Origin: Mytilinidion resinicola
Lineage: Eukaryota > Ascomycota > Dothideomycetes > Mytilinidiales > Mytilinidiaceae
Length of the DNA stretch: 64,000 nucleotides
Direction of reading: 5' to 3'
Assembly: GCF_010093595.1 (NCBI RefSeq)
Contig: NW_022985462.1
Location: forward strand, 132,948-196,947
Both the position numbers and the translations under genes were made by a program. Every line of letters starts with the position of its first letter. Within the stretch, counting starts at the first letter, position 1. Shown piece by piece: positions 1-12,337 of the stretch. Under the pieces are notes generated by a model. It saw nothing but the letters and a program-made list of their open reading frames with translations, made no database searches and had not been told where the DNA came from.

Positions 1-2330
1 GGCTGATCAACCCCATTCTTGAGTAGCAATTCTGCAACTTTTATCGAATCGCGGTTCTTCTGAGAGTTGTTGTCGTGCATAAGTGCTCGAAAGGCCTTCG
101 TCACTGATGAGGTTTGCGACCGCTTGCCTGTCCCCAATAAAATGTCCAAGAGCTCAACGGATGTAGAAACTGCGGCAATTCGCAGCGCCTCGCCCTCGTT
201 GAAGTCTACAGGGGCGCCATTATGCAGAAGTAGCTGGACCAAAGTGAGGATGTTGCTATGTACTGCCGTTTCTGTCTCCATAACCAGAGCTCTCCCAGTC
301 TCTTCAGGTGGTATGAATCCTGGAAGAAGGGCAGATAGTATTCTCAGCTTATCCTCTAGGCGTGTCAGCCTCAGGGCGGCCCGAAACGCAAAACTGCCCA
401 TTGCAGCATCATTCCCCACAAGGCGGGTGATGATGTCGATATTCTTGAAGCCACCGCTCACTGCAATAGTGACAGCTTGCGCCACTGACTCGCTGGAAGG
501 TTTAAGTGGTAGAAGTAAATCGACAATACGGAGGACTTCAGACGCTGTTAACTCGGTCAAACCATTCACTCCGAATGCTAGTGGCAAGACTTTGGAAACG
601 GTAAAAACAGAGGGCCCTGCATTGCATAGGCTTCGAATAACGGGCAAATCTTTCTGCTGAATGGCCAGAACGAGACTCATTCCTTCCTCGCAATCGACGT
701 CTGCTTTTGATCGAAGTATTTCGATGAGAGCAAAATCCCTTGACGGAGTGGTATCTGCCACGGCATCGATAAGCGCTTGATCGACCTCATGCCCTTTTGC
801 ACCTGCTTCGAGCAGAAGCCTGCTGGCATCGAGCCGTTCTGACCTTGTGTAGCCCTGACGAAGCAACGGAAATAGCTGGCTTAGCGCTGCTGGGGGAGCC
901 TCTAGGCGTAAGAGAAGTCTGAGTTTTCGAAGATCTCGCATGGCTATAACTGAGAGAAGTGCTCGGTTACTTCTGTTATTTAATGGTGCTCCGAGGCGAA
1001 CAAGAAGTGAGAGAAGCTCGAGGTCATCTTCCTCAACGGCAACAATTAGGAATTCACCTAGTGGTATCCCCGTGGCCCCTCTTTGTGCCAACTTGTCAAT
1101 AATAGACAGCCGCTCTTGCCGGCCAATTCTTGTAGAAATTGACACTACAGCGTCCGAGGCATTCGTGCGTGAGATGGTGCTAGAGAGTAGGATGTCTACT
1201 ATTAGCCAGTTGCAGTCCGAAATGGCACGTTTGAGGCTCTCCGCGCCATTGTAGTCTGGTGATACTCCATTTTTGACTAGCTTGCGCGCAAAAGTTATCC
1301 GATTGCTTTTTGCGGCGCAAACTAGCAGCTGAGAGATACCCTCGGTGGTGGAAGGCAGTCCACACGCCAGTAGAAGCTCTATGAAGTCTTCCAGCACGGC
1401 TTGGTCTGGATTCCGCAAGACGATATCGAAGGTGCCTTGCAGAGCATGAGGCGTAATGGCAATGGGACTACTGGCTATCGCCACGGCCAAGTGATAATTC
1501 CGAGTCGAGAGGGCCTGCTTGAAGGCTGACGCATCGTGGTGGTTCGGGTCCGCACCATACGCAATCAGCAAGCATACTGTGGGAATAGATTGGAACTGGG
1601 CCGCGAGATGGAGAGATCGTGAGACAAGATCAGGATTCGGAGGTTGAGGTGCTCGGAGTAACAGGTGTAAAAGCGCGAGGTCCGCGGAGGCTACAGCTTG
1701 TGTGAAGCCGTCGTTGTGTTGGTTTATATCTGCGCCATGTCGCAGCAACTCTTCAATGCACGACAGATCCTTTTCGGCCAGTGCGACTTTGAGGCCATCA
1801 TTTAACGTTCGTCTATCGGCACCACTGCTTGCCAGGAGACTGACAGACTCTACTCCGCGCTTGGAGATGGCACGCTGCAGCACGGTGCTGCGTCTGGTAA
1901 GGGTGTCGTTTTTCTTCTTCGTCTTGTCCTTTGAGGCTTCCACGATATTGACGCTAGCGCCTAAGTCTAGGAGCGCCTGTACTAATGATGGTCGCTGGTG
2001 CTCGTTTATTACTCCTAGTAAGGCCTCGTCTAGTTCCTCTTGAGAGAATACCCAGTGGGTCGGATCCCCGAGACGTTCATTCACTCTAGACGACCTGAAG
2101 ATGCGTTTCAGCTGCTTGTCAGGCTGGACGTACCCAGGCTTTCGCATGCGCTGTTCGCTAAGCAGATTCCGAGCCTGGGTGCGGTCTTCATCCGTGACTC
2201 GTGGCGGCGGTTTCGAGGGAGCGGAGAGACACGGCTGGCGGCTGACAGGAGGGCTGATGCCGGCACGACGGGCGAGTTCTGCGACTGAAGTTCTTGTCGA
2301 CATGGCGTCCATCCCGAGGCCAGATGGCAT
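1..2330 (-). CDS. ankyrin-repeat protein, 3' part missing (runs off left edge)
   Basis: A minus-strand frame stays open from about 2330 to the window edge, giving at least 776 residues, and no stop is reached. Sampled stretches read as degenerate ankyrin units, for example LLIAYGADPNHHDA near 1540-1580, ELLLKNGVDQ at the left edge and QALLDLGASVN near the N-terminus. The first ~120 residues are polar and Pro/Arg-rich without repeats. Three in-frame ATGs can start it (2330, 2312, 2303), with a stop just upstream of the first. Ankyrin repeats are protein-binding scaffolds. The partner is unknown and no catalytic domain is visible in this part; a domain could lie beyond the edge. No intron is needed in the visible part. 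Large single-exon ankyrin proteins of this kind are common in Dothideomycetes (general knowledge). Confidence 0.8.
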   Translation of the reverse strand, partial: MPSGLGMDAMSTRTSVAELARRAGISPPVSRQPCLSAPSKPPPRVTDEDRTQARNLLSEQRMRKPGYVQPDKQLKRIFRSSRVNERLGDPTHWVFSQEELDEALLGVINEHQRPSLVQALLDLGASVNIVEASKDKTKKKNDTLTRRSTVLQRAISKRGVESVSLLASSGADRRTLNDGLKVALAEKDLSCIEELLRHGADINQHNDGFTQAVASADLALLHLLLRAPQPPNPDLVSRSLHLAAQFQSIPTVCLLIAYGADPNHHDASAFKQALSTRNYHLAVAIASSPIAITPHALQGTFDIVLRNPDQAVLEDFIELLLACGLPSTTEGISQLLVCAAKSNRITFARKLVKNGVSPDYNGAESLKRAISDCNWLIVDILLSSTISRTNASDAVVSISTRIGRQERLSIIDKLAQRGATGIPLGEFLIVAVEEDDLELLSLLVRLGAPLNNRSNRALLSVIAMRDLRKLRLLLRLEAPPAALSQLFPLLRQGYTRSERLDASRLLLEAGAKGHEVDQALIDAVADTTPSRDFALIEILRSKADVDCEEGMSLVLAIQQKDLPVIRSLCNAGPSVFTVSKVLPLAFGVNGLTELTASEVLRIVDLLLPLKPSSESVAQAVTIAVSGGFKNIDIITRLVGNDAAMGSFAFRAALRLTRLEDKLRILSALLPGFIPPEETGRALVMETETAVHSNILTLVQLLLHNGAPVDFNEGEALRIAAVSTSVELLDILLGTGKRSQTSSVTKAFRALMHDNNSQKNRDSIKVAELLLKNGVDQ

Positions 2331-3527
2331 CGCGTTTCAGAAATAAGACGGCTTTCTCGTCCAGCGAGATCTCAGGACAAAGACGGGCGCCGGGAAGAGT
2401 GTTTGATGGAGTTGGACGGAAGCAGCGAGGCCAGAAGACTGCGGACAAGGCTGACGAGTTCTGTCGCGCTCTGCAGCGCTCTGCATGCCAGCATCAGGCT
2501 GTGCAATTCCATTGAAGCCATTGGCCGTTGTTCTGCGCGTTCCAAGGATCGCTATGATTCGGCCCACCAACCTTAAAGAGACCTCAGCCTCACGCATTCC
2601 CGCGAGAGAGTCTCGACATCACCACCAACGACACGTCGAGGCGCACCCGTCGTTAGTTCGCATTCAATACCTCCGACACGTGCCAGCGAGAAGAGCAATG
2701 GCGGGGATGCCGGAGAGTCGGGCGGCGATGCCACTCGCCACCGTCAAACCCTGAGCTATATCAGGTTTCAGATAAGTTTCAATGTCTGCGACGCAAGCAG
2801 GCAGCGTCCCGCGTATATTTGCGCCCGTCGGAAGGCAACGTCCGCTTGTCCCACCTTCCTAGGCGCGCTGTCGCAACGGTTGGTTTTCTGGGGTCTTGGC
2901 AGCGGTTGTTTCAGATCGCCCATACTGCCCGGTAGTAGCATGCCACTACGCTTCCTTCATCTATCCTCAACCTCATCGTTTCGACTTGCGCACCGGATGC
3001 TGCAGGAGCTCCAGTTTTGACCGCCCGTGCCTGGGCTTCCCAAGAGAAGGATCCAACAGGCGTAATTCCGACAAGTCAACAGTGTGGAGCAAGTAGCGGA
3101 AGTCTCGTTTCCTAGATCGCTACGAACACCTTGCTCAGGTAATGGTAGCTATAGGGGCCGCTTGTCTTAACTAAGCCTGATGGCATGCAACACTCCACAT
3201 GAAGCCTGTTGAGCCGCTACGCCTTCCGCTATGTGGTTTGGAATCATGAGCCGTGCCATCCCCGTCAGATACCAACTCATGTCCTGCACTCTGTTTGGGG
3301 TGGTTGACATTAGTGCAAATTCCTTTTCTATTCTGGTGCCTTGGTCGCGACGGAGTTCTCCACCATGAATCATAGCCTGCATGCTGCTAGTTCATGTCTT
3401 CAGTCCATGTCAAGGCCTGATGGCCACAGGGGCATATGTTTGAAGCGTTCGATCCTCCTGAGGACTAACGTCCACGGGGGGCGGACTTGCGAATTGTTCG
3501 TGTGGCAGGCATAGGTATACCGGAGGA
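2331..3527. other. intergenic region
   Basis: About 1.2 kb between two divergent genes. Only short ORFs without recognisable sequence are present. It should hold the promoters of the ankyrin gene (leftward) and the DUF3455 gene (rightward). Confidence 0.5.
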
Positions 3528-3533
3528 TATAAA
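3528..3533 (+). promoter_or_regulatory. TATA box candidate for the DUF3455 gene
   Basis: TATAAA lies 317 bp before the ATG at 3850, with pyrimidine-rich sequence between. The distance implies a long 5' leader or a leader intron. A CCAAT-like string (acccaatag) lies shortly downstream. Confidence 0.35.
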
Positions 3534-3849
3534 CTGGAAAGGAGACCACCCAATAGTTCTTCCAACAAGCAAGCATTCACTTGCCTGATTCTCGACTCTG
3601 GAAGTCTGCCCTTCCTCTTTCACTTATCAACGTTCATTTGCCTTCGATTCTCTTTGGCTCTGGCAGCCTTGTTTTTCTTCTTATATATACGCTTAACACT
3701 ATTTGTCGGTTTCTCTTTATCGATTCCTCGATTCCTCAACGAATATTCGCTTGACGCTGAGACTATTCGGGAACACATCAGCTGGCAACACCTTCCTTCC
3801 ACTTAAAAAACATCGAATTGTCCACCGCCCGTCCTAATTACCAGCGAAG

Positions 3850-4566
3850 ATGCGTTCCACTATCCTGCTCACCATATTGGCCCTCACTCTCTCTATCTCT
3901 GCTACTCCTTACGCCCAGCGACCAGCTCGTAGTCCTATCAGACGTCCCTGGCCATTCCCTCCACGCCAGACTAATGTCAGCACCGGTGGATCATGCGACT
4001 TGAGCACCACTGCGCAGCCTGCCAACACTCTTCCCGCTGTCTCTTCGGGTCTGCAACTCGCTCTTATCGCTGCAGGCACCGGCACACAAAACTACACGTG
4101 CGCCAATAGCTCATCGGCTACAGTGCCTGTCGCGATTGGCGCAGTTGCATCTCTCACCAACGCTTCATGTGCTGTCGCCAGTGGGAATTTGGGCAGTATC
4201 AACGAAGACGCAGCTGCGATTGGCATGCACTTCTTCGTCGATAGCACCACTCCGGACTTCGACGTCATCGGCCTGGGAAACACGGAGCTCAAGAAGAATG
4301 CTGCTATGACAGCACCGGCCGAGGCAGATGGTACCGTCGACGTACCATGGCTGAAGCTTGTGGCTCAGACAGCAGGGACTACCGGTGCGGTCAAGGAAGT
4401 CTACCGGCTCGTTACCAAGGGTGGCACGGCGCCTGCGACGTGTGAGGGACAAGACCCAGCCGCGGTGGTTCAAGTGGCTTACCAAGCTCAGTACTGGTTC
4501 TATGTCTCTACGGAGGAGGTCGCAGCTAGACACAAGAGAGCTGCCATCAAAGCCAGGGGAAACTAA
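3850..4566 (+). CDS. secreted DUF3455 domain protein
   Basis: Single exon, 238 aa. Residues 1-22 form a signal peptide (hydrophobic LLTILALTLSISA), followed by a basic proline-rich stretch with dibasic RR near residue 32 that could be a Kex2-type site. The remainder matches the DUF3455 family (PF11937) as I know it: a GTGTQNYTC block, a second Cys-containing block (NASC), IGMHFFVD, then WLKLVAQ and a C-terminal YWFY segment. Several N-x-S/T sites fit a secreted glycoprotein. Fungal members are often labelled malate dehydrogenase in databases, which has no support here; the function is unknown. The C-terminus is basic (RHKRAAIKARGN). Confidence 0.82.
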   Translation: MRSTILLTILALTLSISATPYAQRPARSPIRRPWPFPPRQTNVSTGGSCDLSTTAQPANTLPAVSSGLQLALIAAGTGTQNYTCANSSSATVPVAIGAVASLTNASCAVASGNLGSINEDAAAIGMHFFVDSTTPDFDVIGLGNTELKKNAAMTAPAEADGTVDVPWLKLVAQTAGTTGAVKEVYRLVTKGGTAPATCEGQDPAAVVQVAYQAQYWFYVSTEEVAARHKRAAIKARGN

Positions 4567-5062
4567 GTGACGATGAGAGACTATTGAGGGAAGCATTAAG
4601 GTCGAAATGCTACGTTCATCGAAAATGTTTAAAGAGGTTGATGTCTGTCGGAAGTGGTTGTTCCTTGTATAATCAGTACTCAGTCGTATGTTTCGTTTTG
4701 CAAATCGGTTCGAGCCTGCGTATTAGTTAGACGAATAGACTCGAGATTTGGTCATAAAAACAAATCACATTATACGCCGAAAAGTATCTTGATAAATGCA
4801 ACCGGAAGAGCCCTCTAGCCGGGTACCGACTAGCAGTCTCCGAACTGAAGCTGGTGTTTGCTCAACCCGCGTGACGTCGAATTGTGGCACTGTGGAGTCT
4901 GGGGAAGGCAGATCGCGGAATGTGAGCCGAGGCGGTCCATCACATGCGAGTTCCATCCCAACCACCACCGTCACCTTTCACCACGGCCATCCCAGGACGA
5001 TGCGCAAAGCTCCAGACGACTGAACCCACTCGAATCCATGCTGACCTGAGCTGCACAACACC

Positions 5063-7367
5063 ATGGCCGCTCAGTCGAAGCTCTTCTCCCACGCCGTTCC
5101 CTCCGAAAGCGCCATCAAGCGCGTGGTCAACGAACTGACTGCCCGCTACCTCCAACACCGCACGCGCATTTCTCGAGCCGTATACCTCACACTCTTCGTC
5201 GCACTCATCAATCGCATACGGAGTGCCATCTCCGAACAGAAAGCAGCGTCGTTGCGGCAAGCTGAGGCCCGGAAACGACCCGGGACTGGCCCCGCCGAGG
5301 GAGAGGCGACATCGAGGAAGAAGGTGGAGCTGAACCGCGAGTTCTTCAAGAACTTGCTGCGGTTGCTGAAGATTGTGATACCGGGATGGAGGAGTAAAGA
5401 GCTACGGCTTCTCATTAGCCATAGCATCTTCCTGGTGCTTCGAACTCTCATCAGTCTGTACGTCGCCGAGCTGGATGGCCGGCTTGTGAGCAGTCTGGTC
5501 AGAGGGAAAGGCAAAGACTTCCTCACAGGGCTTGTCTGGTGGATGGTAGTGGCCATTCCTGCCACTTTTACGAACTCGATGGTATGTCTGCAGGGTTAGG
5601 GACCCGGGGATCTAACAGCGTATTGACTGACCTTCTGCAGCTTTCCTATCACCAATGTAAACTCTCCCTCCAATACCGCTCCCGCCTTACGAACTACATA
5701 CATAACCGATACCTCTCCCACATGACCTTTTATACACTCTCTGCGCTCGACGACCGGATAAAAAACGCCGACCAGCTCATTACCGTTGACGTAGCGAAAT
5801 TCTCCAACAGTCTAGCGGAACTCTACTCGAACATCGCCAAACCGGTCCTCGACATGATCATATACAACTACTCTCTGTCCCGGAGCGTTGGTGGGGAAGG
5901 ACTGTTCTTCATGAGTTTGATTGTCCAGCTCTCCGCAAGCGTGATGCGAGCTCTTACACCACCATTCGGCAGATACGTTGCAGATGAAGCACGACTGGAG
6001 GGCGAGTTCAGGTTTCAACACTCGCGACTCATTGATTACAGCGAAGAGGTAGCCCTGTATCACGGACATGAGGCGGAGAAGGACACGTTGGACAAAGGAT
6101 ACTTTACGCTCATCAAGCACGTGAACCGAATATTGAGGAGGCGGTTCTACCACGGTGTGATGGAAGACTTCGTGATAAAGTACTTCTGGGGCGCATTAGG
6201 CTTGATGCTTTGCAGCGTTCCAGTGTTCTTCAAGATCCCTGGTGTGGCAGGGAACAGCATGGCTGATCGGACTGAGAGTGAGTTGCCTCCAGAGTGCAGA
6301 TAGAGCTTTAACTAACCGATACTAGGCTTTGTAACCAATCGACGAATGCTATTAATGTCTTCTGATGCGTTCGGTCGTGTCATGTTCTCCTACAAGGAAA
6401 TCACAGAATTAGCCGGGTACACGTCAAGAGTATCGACGCTGTTGGATGTCATCGACGACATCCAAGCCGGCCATTTCGAGAAGAAGCTTGTCTCCTCAGC
6501 AAACACAGAAGAAAATGCCGCAGTGCTCAGCGGGCGCGGTCAAGTCATTGAAAGCGAGGACATCGAGTTCGTGAACGTCCCCATCGTCTCACCCAACGGC
6601 GACGTCCTCGTGCGCGCCCTAAGCTTCTCCGTAAAGCCCGGCGACCACATGCTCATCGTCGGCCCAAACGGCTGCGGCAAGTCGTCTCTCTTCCGAATCC
6701 TCGGCGGCCTCTGGCCCGTCTACGGAGGCACAGTTCGAAAACCCCCTTTCGAGGACATCTTCTACATTCCCCAGCGGCCCTACCTCTCCCGCGGCACCCT
6801 CCGCCAGCAAATCATCTACCCCGACGGCGTCCGCGAAATGCGCGACAAGGGCATCACCGACGCCGACCTCTACGCCATCCTCTCCGTCGTCGAAATCGAG
6901 CACATCGTCGATCGTCCCGACGGTTGGGACGCCGAGCAGGAATGGACAGACGTGCTCTCCGGCGGGCTACAGCAGCGCGTCGCGATGGCGCGGCTCTTCT
7001 ACCATGCCCCGAAGTACGCGATCCTGGACGAGTGCACCAGCAGCGTGACGCTCGAGATCGAGCGCGTCATGTACGACGAGGCGAAGCGGTTAGGCATCAC
7101 GCTCATGACTGTCAGCCATCGGCGGAGTCTGTGGAAGTATCACAAGAACATCCTCCAATTCGATGGGCAGGGAAAGTATATCTTCACGAAGTTGGATGCG
7201 GAAAGGAGGCTGCAGTTAGAAGAGTGAGTAAACCCCCATGGGACCCTGTTCGTTGACTTGAGGGGGTGGTGGCTAAATGCTTGTGCAGTGAGAAAGAAGA
7301 GCTCGATCTCCAACTGCGCGCGATTCCGGACATCGAGCAACGCATCGCGGATCTCACGTCTGCGTAA
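5063..7367 (+). CDS. PXA2: peroxisomal ABC half-transporter (ABCD family), PXA2-like
   Basis: Four exons: 5063-5581, 5641-6277, 6326-7223, 7289-7367, giving 710 aa; every junction is GT-AG and in phase. The N-terminal half is the ABCD transmembrane domain with the EAA-like motif [13 protein letters not shown]. The ATPase domain shows Walker [10 protein letters not shown] (about 498-506), signature [14 protein letters not shown] (about 596), Walker [10 protein letters not shown] and H-loop TVSHRRS. The last exon encodes a short acidic coiled tail ([19 protein letters not shown]) typical of this family. In yeast, Pxa1 and Pxa2 form a heterodimer that imports long-chain acyl-CoA into peroxisomes for beta-oxidation; the length fits the shorter PXA2-type partner. 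It is convergent with RRP12, leaving under 500 bp for both terminators. Confidence 0.92.
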
Positions 7368-7853
7368 AAGGAGGTGTAGCAGGCTTCCTTGTGTACACTT
7401 ACCTAACTCCGCTTTGAAGGGCCCTGGCGCGTTATCAGGAATTGAAAACTGCCGGTTTTGACAAGCCTGAAAGTTCTTTGGCCCACCTTAGACGGAGTTA
7501 TGTTAAAACTACCACTTTTTACTCAAGTAGCCCTGGTTGGGTACGAGAACGGTCATTCATTAGCAGCGGGCGTTCTTGGGGATGGCGTGTAATCTTACGG
7601 ATAGCATGAAGGACGGCGCATCTTTTCGCACTTACAGAGCTGGGCAGATGAGGGCCTGTTGGATGTTCGGGCTACACATGTATCACCACCGAGTCGCTAC
7701 GCACTAGATGCAAGAATCTAGAAAGCAGTCCTCTGAAACTGTAAGAACCGTGTAAGGGGCGTCCCATTTTCCGTAAACCCATATCTATGTCATGACCCCG
7801 AGCACCAGCACCTCCAACGCCTCATTTGTCACACATTCAGAGAAACAACACCT
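7368..7853. other. convergent intergenic region
   Basis: About 490 bp between the 3' ends of PXA2 and RRP12. It should contain both polyadenylation regions. No gene is seen in it. Confidence 0.5.
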
Positions 7854-10800
7854 CTAAGCCTTCGGCCCAATCCACCTTCCCGACCCACCCCTCCCCCTCC
7901 CACCTCCTCTGGCTCCCTTATCCACCCTCCCGCCCCTCGTTTTCTGTACGCCCAGGCCCCTCCGCTGCGTCTTGAACCCGCCCCGCCCGCGTGCACTCCC
8001 CTCCCTGGTCTTCTCCTTGATTTTCTGCGCCACCTGCGTCTTCTCCTCATCATCGATATCCATCTCATCCCCGTCCTCACCCCCCTTCTGCCGCCGATTA
8101 CTAAACTTCAGCTTCCCACCTCTACCCCTCTGCGCCGCGTCCCGTCCCCGAATCGCATCCACATACGCGTTGATCCCGCCCTCGAGCGAGCCATCCCCGG
8201 GATTCTTCTCCATCATCACGACATCGCCATCGCCGTCCCCCTCGTCGTCCGATGCGTCCGGCCCGCCGAGGATGAGCTTGCCGTCCTCGTTCCTGCGCAC
8301 CTTCGTCTTCGTCGCCGGCACCACCCGCGCCTTCGCGGGCTTCGTCGACGAGATGTTCCCCAGCGCGCGCTTCGACAGCAAGTCCAACGGCTCGTCGTCG
8401 TCCTCGATGATGTACGAGCGGCCCTGCTTCTCGCGCCGCTTCCCGCCGCCGGCGCGGCCGCCCATGACCTCCTCGTCGCTGACGTCGCTGCCATTATCGT
8501 CGTCGTCGGAGCCGTAGACCGCCTCGTCGAACTCGCTTTCGAACTTGCCCTTGCGTTGAGGCTTGTTGGCGGCGTCCTCGTCGGCGGCATCGTCGCCGCC
8601 AGTGTCCTTCCTGCGCTTCCGCCGATCCCGTGTCTTGCGGATGTTGCTAATGAGCTTCTTGTCCTCCTCCGGGCAGGCCTTCTCGACGGCGTCGACGCCG
8701 AAGCGGCGGATCATGCGCTCGAGGATGTGCTTGACCTTCGCTTTGAACTGGGCCTTGTGCTCGTGGGACCAGACCATGAGGTTGGGCACGAGGGCTTTGA
8801 GGCGCGGGAGCACAAGCGCTTCGGGCAGCGAGATGACGGCGACTTTGACGAAGCCGAGGACGGAGCGGACGATTTCGCGGTTCGGGTTCTGCAGGAACAT
8901 GTCCATGACTTCGAGGAGGTTGCTCATGGTTTCTTGGGAGATGCGCGTGCGGAACTCGTAGAGGATGCGCGTGACGGCCGTGATGGCGGCGGAGATCATG
9001 TGCGCTGAGTCACCTGCCAGACCTGCTGAGACCATGGTGAAGTATTCTTCCAGGCTGGCCTCAACAGACGGCGCGTCGGAGGGCATGTTGGGGGCTTTTG
9101 AAGTGATGACTGTGCCTCCGAGATCCATTTTCTCGCCCATGGCGACGAGGAGGTCGAAGGCGGCGGTGCGGGCTTTTTCGTTTACTTCTTTGGCGGAAAT
9201 GACGACTTCGGGAAGAACGGCGGCGATAAAGTGGAGGTCGTTACGGGGGATGAACTCGATGATCTGAGCGATAGCGCCGAGACGATCCCGGCGAGAGGGA
9301 GCTGAAGCTTGCTCAGCGCTGTTGATTAGCAGCTGTTGTAACTCAGCATTCCGTTCCTCTAATGCGGCTTTTCCAAGCGTAGATTCCGCTAGGCGGGGTA
9401 TGAGCTTATATGCCTTCTTTTGCAGCTGAGGGTCATCCTTTTTGTTGACAATTACCGCTGCTATTTGAAAAAGGGAAGGGAAGCTGTCGCGAGGTAGGTA
9501 GATAGAAATCGTGATGACAAGGTCCATGAGAGTATGGCTCATCGGAGGCATCTTATCTTTACTCTTCTCTTGTTTCTGCTTATCAGCTTGTGTCTGCGAG
9601 CCTCCCTCGGCAAGGGATGACTCCAGGTTAGTGACGACTCGATTGAAGGTTTCCATAAGTTCCTAAACGGGTCAGTGATTTATCCGATCAATCTGATGGC
9701 TAAGCTCACCTCTTGAGGTATGATGCTCAAGTAAGCGTTGATACATCTAAGGATTATTCCACGATACTGTGGCAGAGTTTGGCTGTAAACATTGAAAAGA
9801 ACAGCAAGGAGATTGCCCGCGAAGCTCGCTAAGTGTCCAATATTCTTTTGTGCGTCGGCTTTTGAGATTCTTGACTGTGCCACGAGGTCGTCGTCGCCTT
9901 CTAACTCCACGATGGATTTGTTGGTATCCACAAGATTCTGCAATGCCCGGCACAAGTCGGTACGAAGCTCAGCCTGACCGTAAAGAAGGTTCGCTAATTG
10001 CTCCGCAAAAGTTTGGTCAAACGCCTAGGTCGGGTTAGCAAGTCCCGTTGTAACAAGTAAGTGTACAACATACGTCTACAAGATCAAGTGGCAAGTCACA
10101 GTAGCCAGGTAAGATCGACCAGATCTGTTGCACAACTGTCTCGAAAACCTTTATCTCGACGGTCTTCTCCTTGTCTCCATGAGTCAAGACAATCTGGAAC
10201 ATCGCCTCGCTGACCGGCACCAAGGTCGACCTAAAATGTGCCAGTCGAGTATTACTGACAGAGTCTCTCAGAATCGGCAACAGCCAGACCCGCCCTGGGT
10301 TTCCAGGAGTTGGCTTCGGGAGGTTGAGAGGTAGAATGTCGAGAACATTATCTGGGCCCATGGCACGTATGGCCTTGGACAAGACGGCATCCGCTTCTTT
10401 CTTCCCCGTAAATGACTCGTTCCCACGTAACTCGCCGATAGATTTGACTATTCCAGAGAGTAGCGGCGCAGAAACCCATCGCAGAGCATCAAACATGGCG
10501 CCTAGGACGTTGAAGACCTCCATCCACGCAGCTTGGAATTTGACACTTAGCAAATCCTGAGCGCACTTGGCAAGTTTCTCCAGGGTCTTCTCGTCAAAGA
10601 TCGAAGGATCTAACAGAACGCTGTCGGGTATACAATTTGCCATGAAAGACACAAGACACTCGGACGCAGAAACACGAATATTATGAGAGGGAGAGCTAAG
10701 GAAACTGGATATCATAACAAACAAGCCAGGAAGCTTTTGGAAAGTCTCGTCAGGGAGCACTTGTGCAGAGACGTCGTAGCCTCGGGAAAGAACGGCGATC

Positions 10801-11772
10801 CATGGAGGAAGCAACTGGGAGTCTGTCTTCGCGGGCTGAAGCTCGGAGATGACCTCTAGAAGTCGAGGAAGCTTCACGGAGGACACTTCGTCGGCCATGC
10901 CCTCAAATATGACCTCAAATATCTCGAAAGCTGTCATTGTGAGATACTCGTTGCTCGACTTGGATATGTTTAGAAGCAATTCGCAAAGCGCATCGATCTT
11001 CCGGCTTGGCCATCCACCAGATGCTGTTGCAATCGTCTTGATCAGCTGAAGCGCGTGTATAAGCCCCGGCTCATGCTGGCCATCCTTGTGTGCTTTGTGC
11101 TTTTTGGTTTTCCCCGCGGCATCGGCAATGTCTTTGAGCGACTTCAGCGCCGACTCTGCGCACATGTCGGCAGCCGGGTGATCTAACGACGGACTCGGGG
11201 GGGGGTTCTGGAGGACTTTCGCAAGCGCATCCTGAGCCCGCTTCCGTACCTTCGGCCGGTGGTCCACAGCAATAGTGAGCAGCCCCGCGACAGCTCGCCG
11301 AGGGCTGATTTGTGTTTGTGGCAGCGCCCAAGCTTGCGCATCTTGTATGACTAGTAGAGACTCCAAGCACCCTATCGAGGACCTCAGGAGTGGGGCCTCA
11401 GCTTCTGGGTGTGTCAAGGCAGGCGCAAGACTCGTGAGGATCTCGGAGAATTTGGAGCGAAGAAGAGGCGGGGGAGCGTGGGGTGTGACGAGGTCGAGGA
11501 GGTATACGACAGCGGAGGCGACATCCTTGTTGACTATGCCACGGTCCGAGGATATCTGCTGGACGAGTAGAGCTAGTAATGCGGAGAAATATCCTGTCGG
11601 GTTCAATTCTTTTTTTTGCTCGCGCAGGGTATCCTCGACGGCGGAGAGAACCACGGCGGTCTGTGGGCAATTAGCACGCAGCGCATGGCGTCTGATACGA
11701 ATTATATACCTGCTGCTGGTTCTGCAGCCGCGGTGAGGAGCGGATCTTGGCCAGTCGGTCGTTGAGAGACAT
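7854..11772 (-). CDS. RRP12: ribosomal RNA processing protein RRP12 (NUC173 family)
   Basis: Four exons on the minus strand: 11772-11710, 11660-10074, 10024-9710, 9662-7854, 1257 aa. The start is the ATG in MSLNDRLAKIRSS; an in-frame extension upstream in exon 2 is intronic reading. The body is an alpha-helical HEAT-type array with the NUC173 region, e.g. GPDNVLDILPLNLP and GRVWLLPILRDSV. Yeast Rrp12 is a Ran/karyopherin-like factor for nuclear export and maturation of both ribosomal subunits. The C-terminal ~270 residues alternate acidic patches (SDDDDNGSDVSDEE), basic patches (KTRDRRKRRKD) and a final RGG-rich tail, which fits nucleolar RNA binding. GC is very high in the tail region (7.9-8.6 kb), and this creates long antisense ORFs that are not genes. 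Confidence 0.95.
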
Positions 11773-12337
11773 GTTGGCGTGAATGGCAGACGACGTGGTG
11801 GACCAAGACTTCGTGCAACTTTTTGTGAAGTTGTCGATCGCCAAGATTTCGAGGGTGACATAATAGGCTTAGCGCGGTACGTAGTATACAGGTTTGTTCA
11901 GAGACACGGAACAGCCTCGTTTCAGCCGGCAACAGCATCCAATTCTACTATCCAAAAAGCGTGCCTCGAACTCGAGAGCGACTCCACCTTCGAAGCAGAG
12001 TCTGGGTATACACCTCGAACACTATGATACAAAAACAAAACACCCACAATCCCTGTCCAACAGCACTCCGGACGTGCACCGGTCCAATTGCATTCAAATC
12101 GACCATGCTCCACGCTCAACCGCCGAGACCTGAAAAGACGGAAGGAAAAAAGAACACAAAAACAGATCCCAATCCCTATGCAAAAGGAGACTTTCAGGCT
12201 GGCTAGCTCAGCAACTTGCGCTGCACCTAAAGCTAATGAAATAATACTATGATGTCCCAGCCTGATGTATGAAAACTCAAGAAGATTCGAAGTCCAATGT
12301 CCTGGTCGTAGAAAATGTAATGATCGAGAACAAATAT
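11773..12337. other. intergenic region upstream of RRP12
   Basis: About 560 bp between the RRP12 start and the 3' end of the DOCK gene, both on the minus strand. It should hold the RRP12 promoter and the DOCK 3' UTR. ORFs here are low in information and were not accepted. Confidence 0.5.

Noticed and set aside
8216..9008. Several long ORFs antisense or out of frame to RRP12
   Set aside because: The high GC and repetitive acidic/basic codons of the RRP12 tail keep other frames open. The products are low-complexity Arg/Ser.
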